Assembly (NCBI GenBank): GCA_937915335.1
Contig: CALDLZ010000128.1
Coordinates: 1 to 15,973, forward strand
Reading direction: 5' to 3'
Source of the DNA: an uncultured Faecalibacterium sp.
GTDB lineage: Bacteria > Bacillota > Clostridia > Oscillospirales > Ruminococcaceae
Length of the DNA stretch: 15,973 nt
Below the pieces are notes generated by a model. That model worked only from the letters and a program-made list of their open reading frames with translations, made no database searches and was not told the DNA's origin. Shown piece by piece: positions 14,475 to 15,973 of this stretch (the first letter of the stretch is position 1; each line of letters begins with the position of its first letter). The position numbers and the translations under genes are program-made.

Positions 14475-14483
14475 AGTATGATT

Positions 14484-15185
14484 ATGACCTATTCGCAGCA
14501 AGTACAGAATATGTGCCCGATCACCAAAGGTCCTAAGCATGGTCCTGCTCCCATCCCCGAAGAGGGCGCATGGGTCAAGGCCTATGAGATCAAGGACATC
14601 AGCGGCTACACCCACGGTGTGGGCTGGTGTGCACCTCAGCAGGGCTGCTGCAAGCTGTCTCTGAACATCAAGAACGGTGTCATCGAGGAGGCTCTGGTGG
14701 AGACCATCGGCTGCTCTGGCATGACCCATTCCGCCGCTATGGCTGGCGAGATCCTGCCCGGCAAGACCATCCTGGAAGCTCTGAACACTGACCTGGTGTG
14801 CGACGCTATCAACGTGGCAATGCGCGAGCTGTTCCTGCAGATCGTCTATGGCCGCAGTCAGACCGCTTTCTCTGAGGACGGTCTGCCCATCGGCGCAGGT
14901 CTGGATGACCTGGGCAAGGGCCTGCGTTCCATGACCGGCACCATCTTCTCCACCAAGGCCAAGGGCGTGCGTTACCTGGAGCTGACCGAGGGCTACATCA
15001 ACAAGCTGGCTCTGGATGCCAACGATGAGGTCATCGGTTACCAGTTCGTTAAGCTGGGTAAGATGATGGAGGATATCCGTCACGGCAAGACCCCCAACGA
15101 AGCTTACGAGAAGAACGTGGGTACTTATGGCCGCTTCAGCAAGGAAGCCGGCGCTGTCAAGTACATCGATCCGCGTGAGGAATAA
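14484..15185 (+). CDS. NifU-like iron-sulfur cluster assembly scaffold-type protein, atypical cysteines
   Basis: A 233-residue soluble protein. Residues 47-100 follow the NifU/IscU N-terminal pattern: KLSLNIKNGVIEEALVETIG (57-76), then GCSGMTHSAAMAGEILPGKT (76-95) and ILEAL. The central cysteine of the family aligns with C77. The first canonical cysteine, which lies five residues before the KL pair, is Gln here, although C49, C55 and C56 are close by; the third canonical cysteine has no clear counterpart (residues 121-135 have none). The C-terminal ~100 residues go beyond IscU length and resemble nothing I know. Cluster scaffolding is therefore inferred from homology, and it may have another role. 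The GGGtGRT gene follows after 17 bases. Codons rich in GCT, GGT and CGT suggest high expression. Confidence 0.82.
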   Translation: MTYSQQVQNMCPITKGPKHGPAPIPEEGAWVKAYEIKDISGYTHGVGWCAPQQGCCKLSLNIKNGVIEEALVETIGCSGMTHSAAMAGEILPGKTILEALNTDLVCDAINVAMRELFLQIVYGRSQTAFSEDGLPIGAGLDDLGKGLRSMTGTIFSTKAKGVRYLELTEGYINKLALDANDEVIGYQFVKLGKMMEDIRHGKTPNEAYEKNVGTYGRFSKEAGAVKYIDPREE

Positions 15186-15202
15186 GAGAGGAGGAACAAC
15201 TC

Positions 15203-15973
15203 ATGGCAACTTTTGAATCTATGGATCGCCGCATGCCGAAAATCGAGGCATGCCTGAAGGCCAATGGCCTGGAGTCTCTGGACGCCTGCAACGAGATGCT
15301 CCTCGCTAAGGGCATCGACTGCGACAAGATCGTCCGCGGTGTGCAGCCCATCTGCTTTGATAACGCTGTCTGGGCATACACCCTGGGCACCGCAATCGCC
15401 GTCAAGCGCGGCATCAAGGACGCTGCCGAGTGCGCTGCCGCTATCGGCGAAGGCCTGGAAGCCTTCACCATCCCCGGCTCTGTCGCTGAGCAGCGTCAGG
15501 TCGGTCTGGGCCACGGCAACTTGGGCGCTCGTCTGCTGAGCGAGGACACCACCTGCTTCGCTTTCCTGGCAGGCCACGAGTCCTTTGCTGCTGCTGAGGG
15601 TGCTATCGGCATCGCCCGCACCGCAAACAAGGTCCGTAAGACCCCCCTGCGTGTTATCCTGAACGGCTTGGGCAAGGATGCAGCCTACATCATTTCCCGC
15701 ATCAACGGCTTTACTTATGTTCAGACCGAGTATGATATCCCCACCCAGACCCTGAAGGTCGTCAAGGAGATTCCCTTCTCCGAGGGTGAGCGCGCTGCCG
15801 TCAAGTGCTACGGTGCAAATGACGTTATGGAAGGCGTTGCCATTATGAAGAAGGAGGACGTTCAGTGCTCCATCACCGGTAACTCCACCAACCCCGTCCG
15901 CTTCCAGCATCTGGTCGCTGGTACCTATAAGAAGTGGGCCATCGAGAATGGCAAGAAGTACTTCTCCGTCGCT
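15203..15973 (+). CDS. GGGtGRT-family protein, N-terminal 257 residues (3' end outside window)
   Basis: The frame is open from ATG 15203, behind AGGAGG (15189-15194, 8-base gap), to the last base of the window. Recognisable stretches are GLGHGNLGARLL (101-112), FLAGHESFAAAEGAIGIART (121-140), LNGLGKDAAYIISRINGFTY (153-172) and the last residues KKYFSVA, after which the family's name-giving GGGTGRT should follow just beyond the window. There are eight cysteines (C17, C29, C40, C51, C77, C118, C202, C222), no signal peptide and no membrane helix. The family's function is not established; its pairing with a NifU-like gene suggests a metal-cluster or cofactor role (inference). Codon use indicates strong expression, as for the gene before it. 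Confidence 0.85.
   Translation, partial: MATFESMDRRMPKIEACLKANGLESLDACNEMLLAKGIDCDKIVRGVQPICFDNAVWAYTLGTAIAVKRGIKDAAECAAAIGEGLEAFTIPGSVAEQRQVGLGHGNLGARLLSEDTTCFAFLAGHESFAAAEGAIGIARTANKVRKTPLRVILNGLGKDAAYIISRINGFTYVQTEYDIPTQTLKVVKEIPFSEGERAAVKCYGANDVMEGVAIMKKEDVQCSITGNSTNPVRFQHLVAGTYKKWAIENGKKYFSVA

Overview
The window looks like a chromosomal segment of a GC-rich gut Firmicute (Clostridia, Oscillospiraceae/Ruminococcaceae; Faecalibacterium or a close relative is my best guess). This rests on protein flavour and context: a NifU-like scaffold followed by a GGGtGRT-family gene, low-GC consensus sigma-A promoters between GC-rich genes, strong AGGAGG-type ribosome binding sites, and a small palindromic repeat of a kind I associate with this clade. 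No taxonomic search was possible. Nothing indicates a phage, plasmid or large island.

Layout. (1) 1-604: 3' end of glnS, a 50-residue single-pass membrane microprotein and a rho-independent terminator. (2) 618-5632: a tightly packed rightward cluster of a BspA-type leucine-rich-repeat protein, a VWA-like protein with a metallopeptidase-like N-domain, a MoxR-like AAA+ ATPase and an AEC-family transporter. Its first ribosome binding site abuts the preceding terminator. (3) 5670-5966: a leftward tRNA-Arg(TCT)/tRNA-His(GTG) operon with its own promoter; it shares a bidirectional terminator with the transporter. (4) 6017-7129: a leftward pair, a DUF1643 protein and a PAP2-family membrane phosphatase. 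(5) 7273-11453: a rightward operon of a cytoplasmic BMP/Med-like ligand-binding protein with a ParB-like N-terminal region, a metallophosphoesterase, and an M32 carboxypeptidase, closed by a bidirectional terminator shared with hisS. (6) 11521-12964: leftward hisS with a long leader that contains a 135-bp palindromic MITE-like element. (7) 13000-14211: a rightward MFS transporter of the oxalate/formate-antiporter type. (8) 14343 to the window end: a strong promoter and structured leader driving a NifU-like protein and a GGGtGRT-family protein that runs off the end.

How the genes may work together. The MoxR ATPase and VWA protein form the familiar chaperone/adaptor pair (RavA-ViaA logic); the LRR protein overlapping the VWA start is a likely third partner. 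The BMP-like protein lacks a signal peptide, so it probably senses a nucleoside-like ligand inside the cell rather than feeding an ABC importer. The last two genes look highly expressed and form a poorly understood pair: a NifU-like protein whose usual cluster-ligand cysteines are not where expected, and a GGGtGRT protein of unknown function. The candidates closest to an undescribed system are the LRR-VWA-MoxR module, the BMP-phosphoesterase pair and the NifU-like/GGGtGRT pair.
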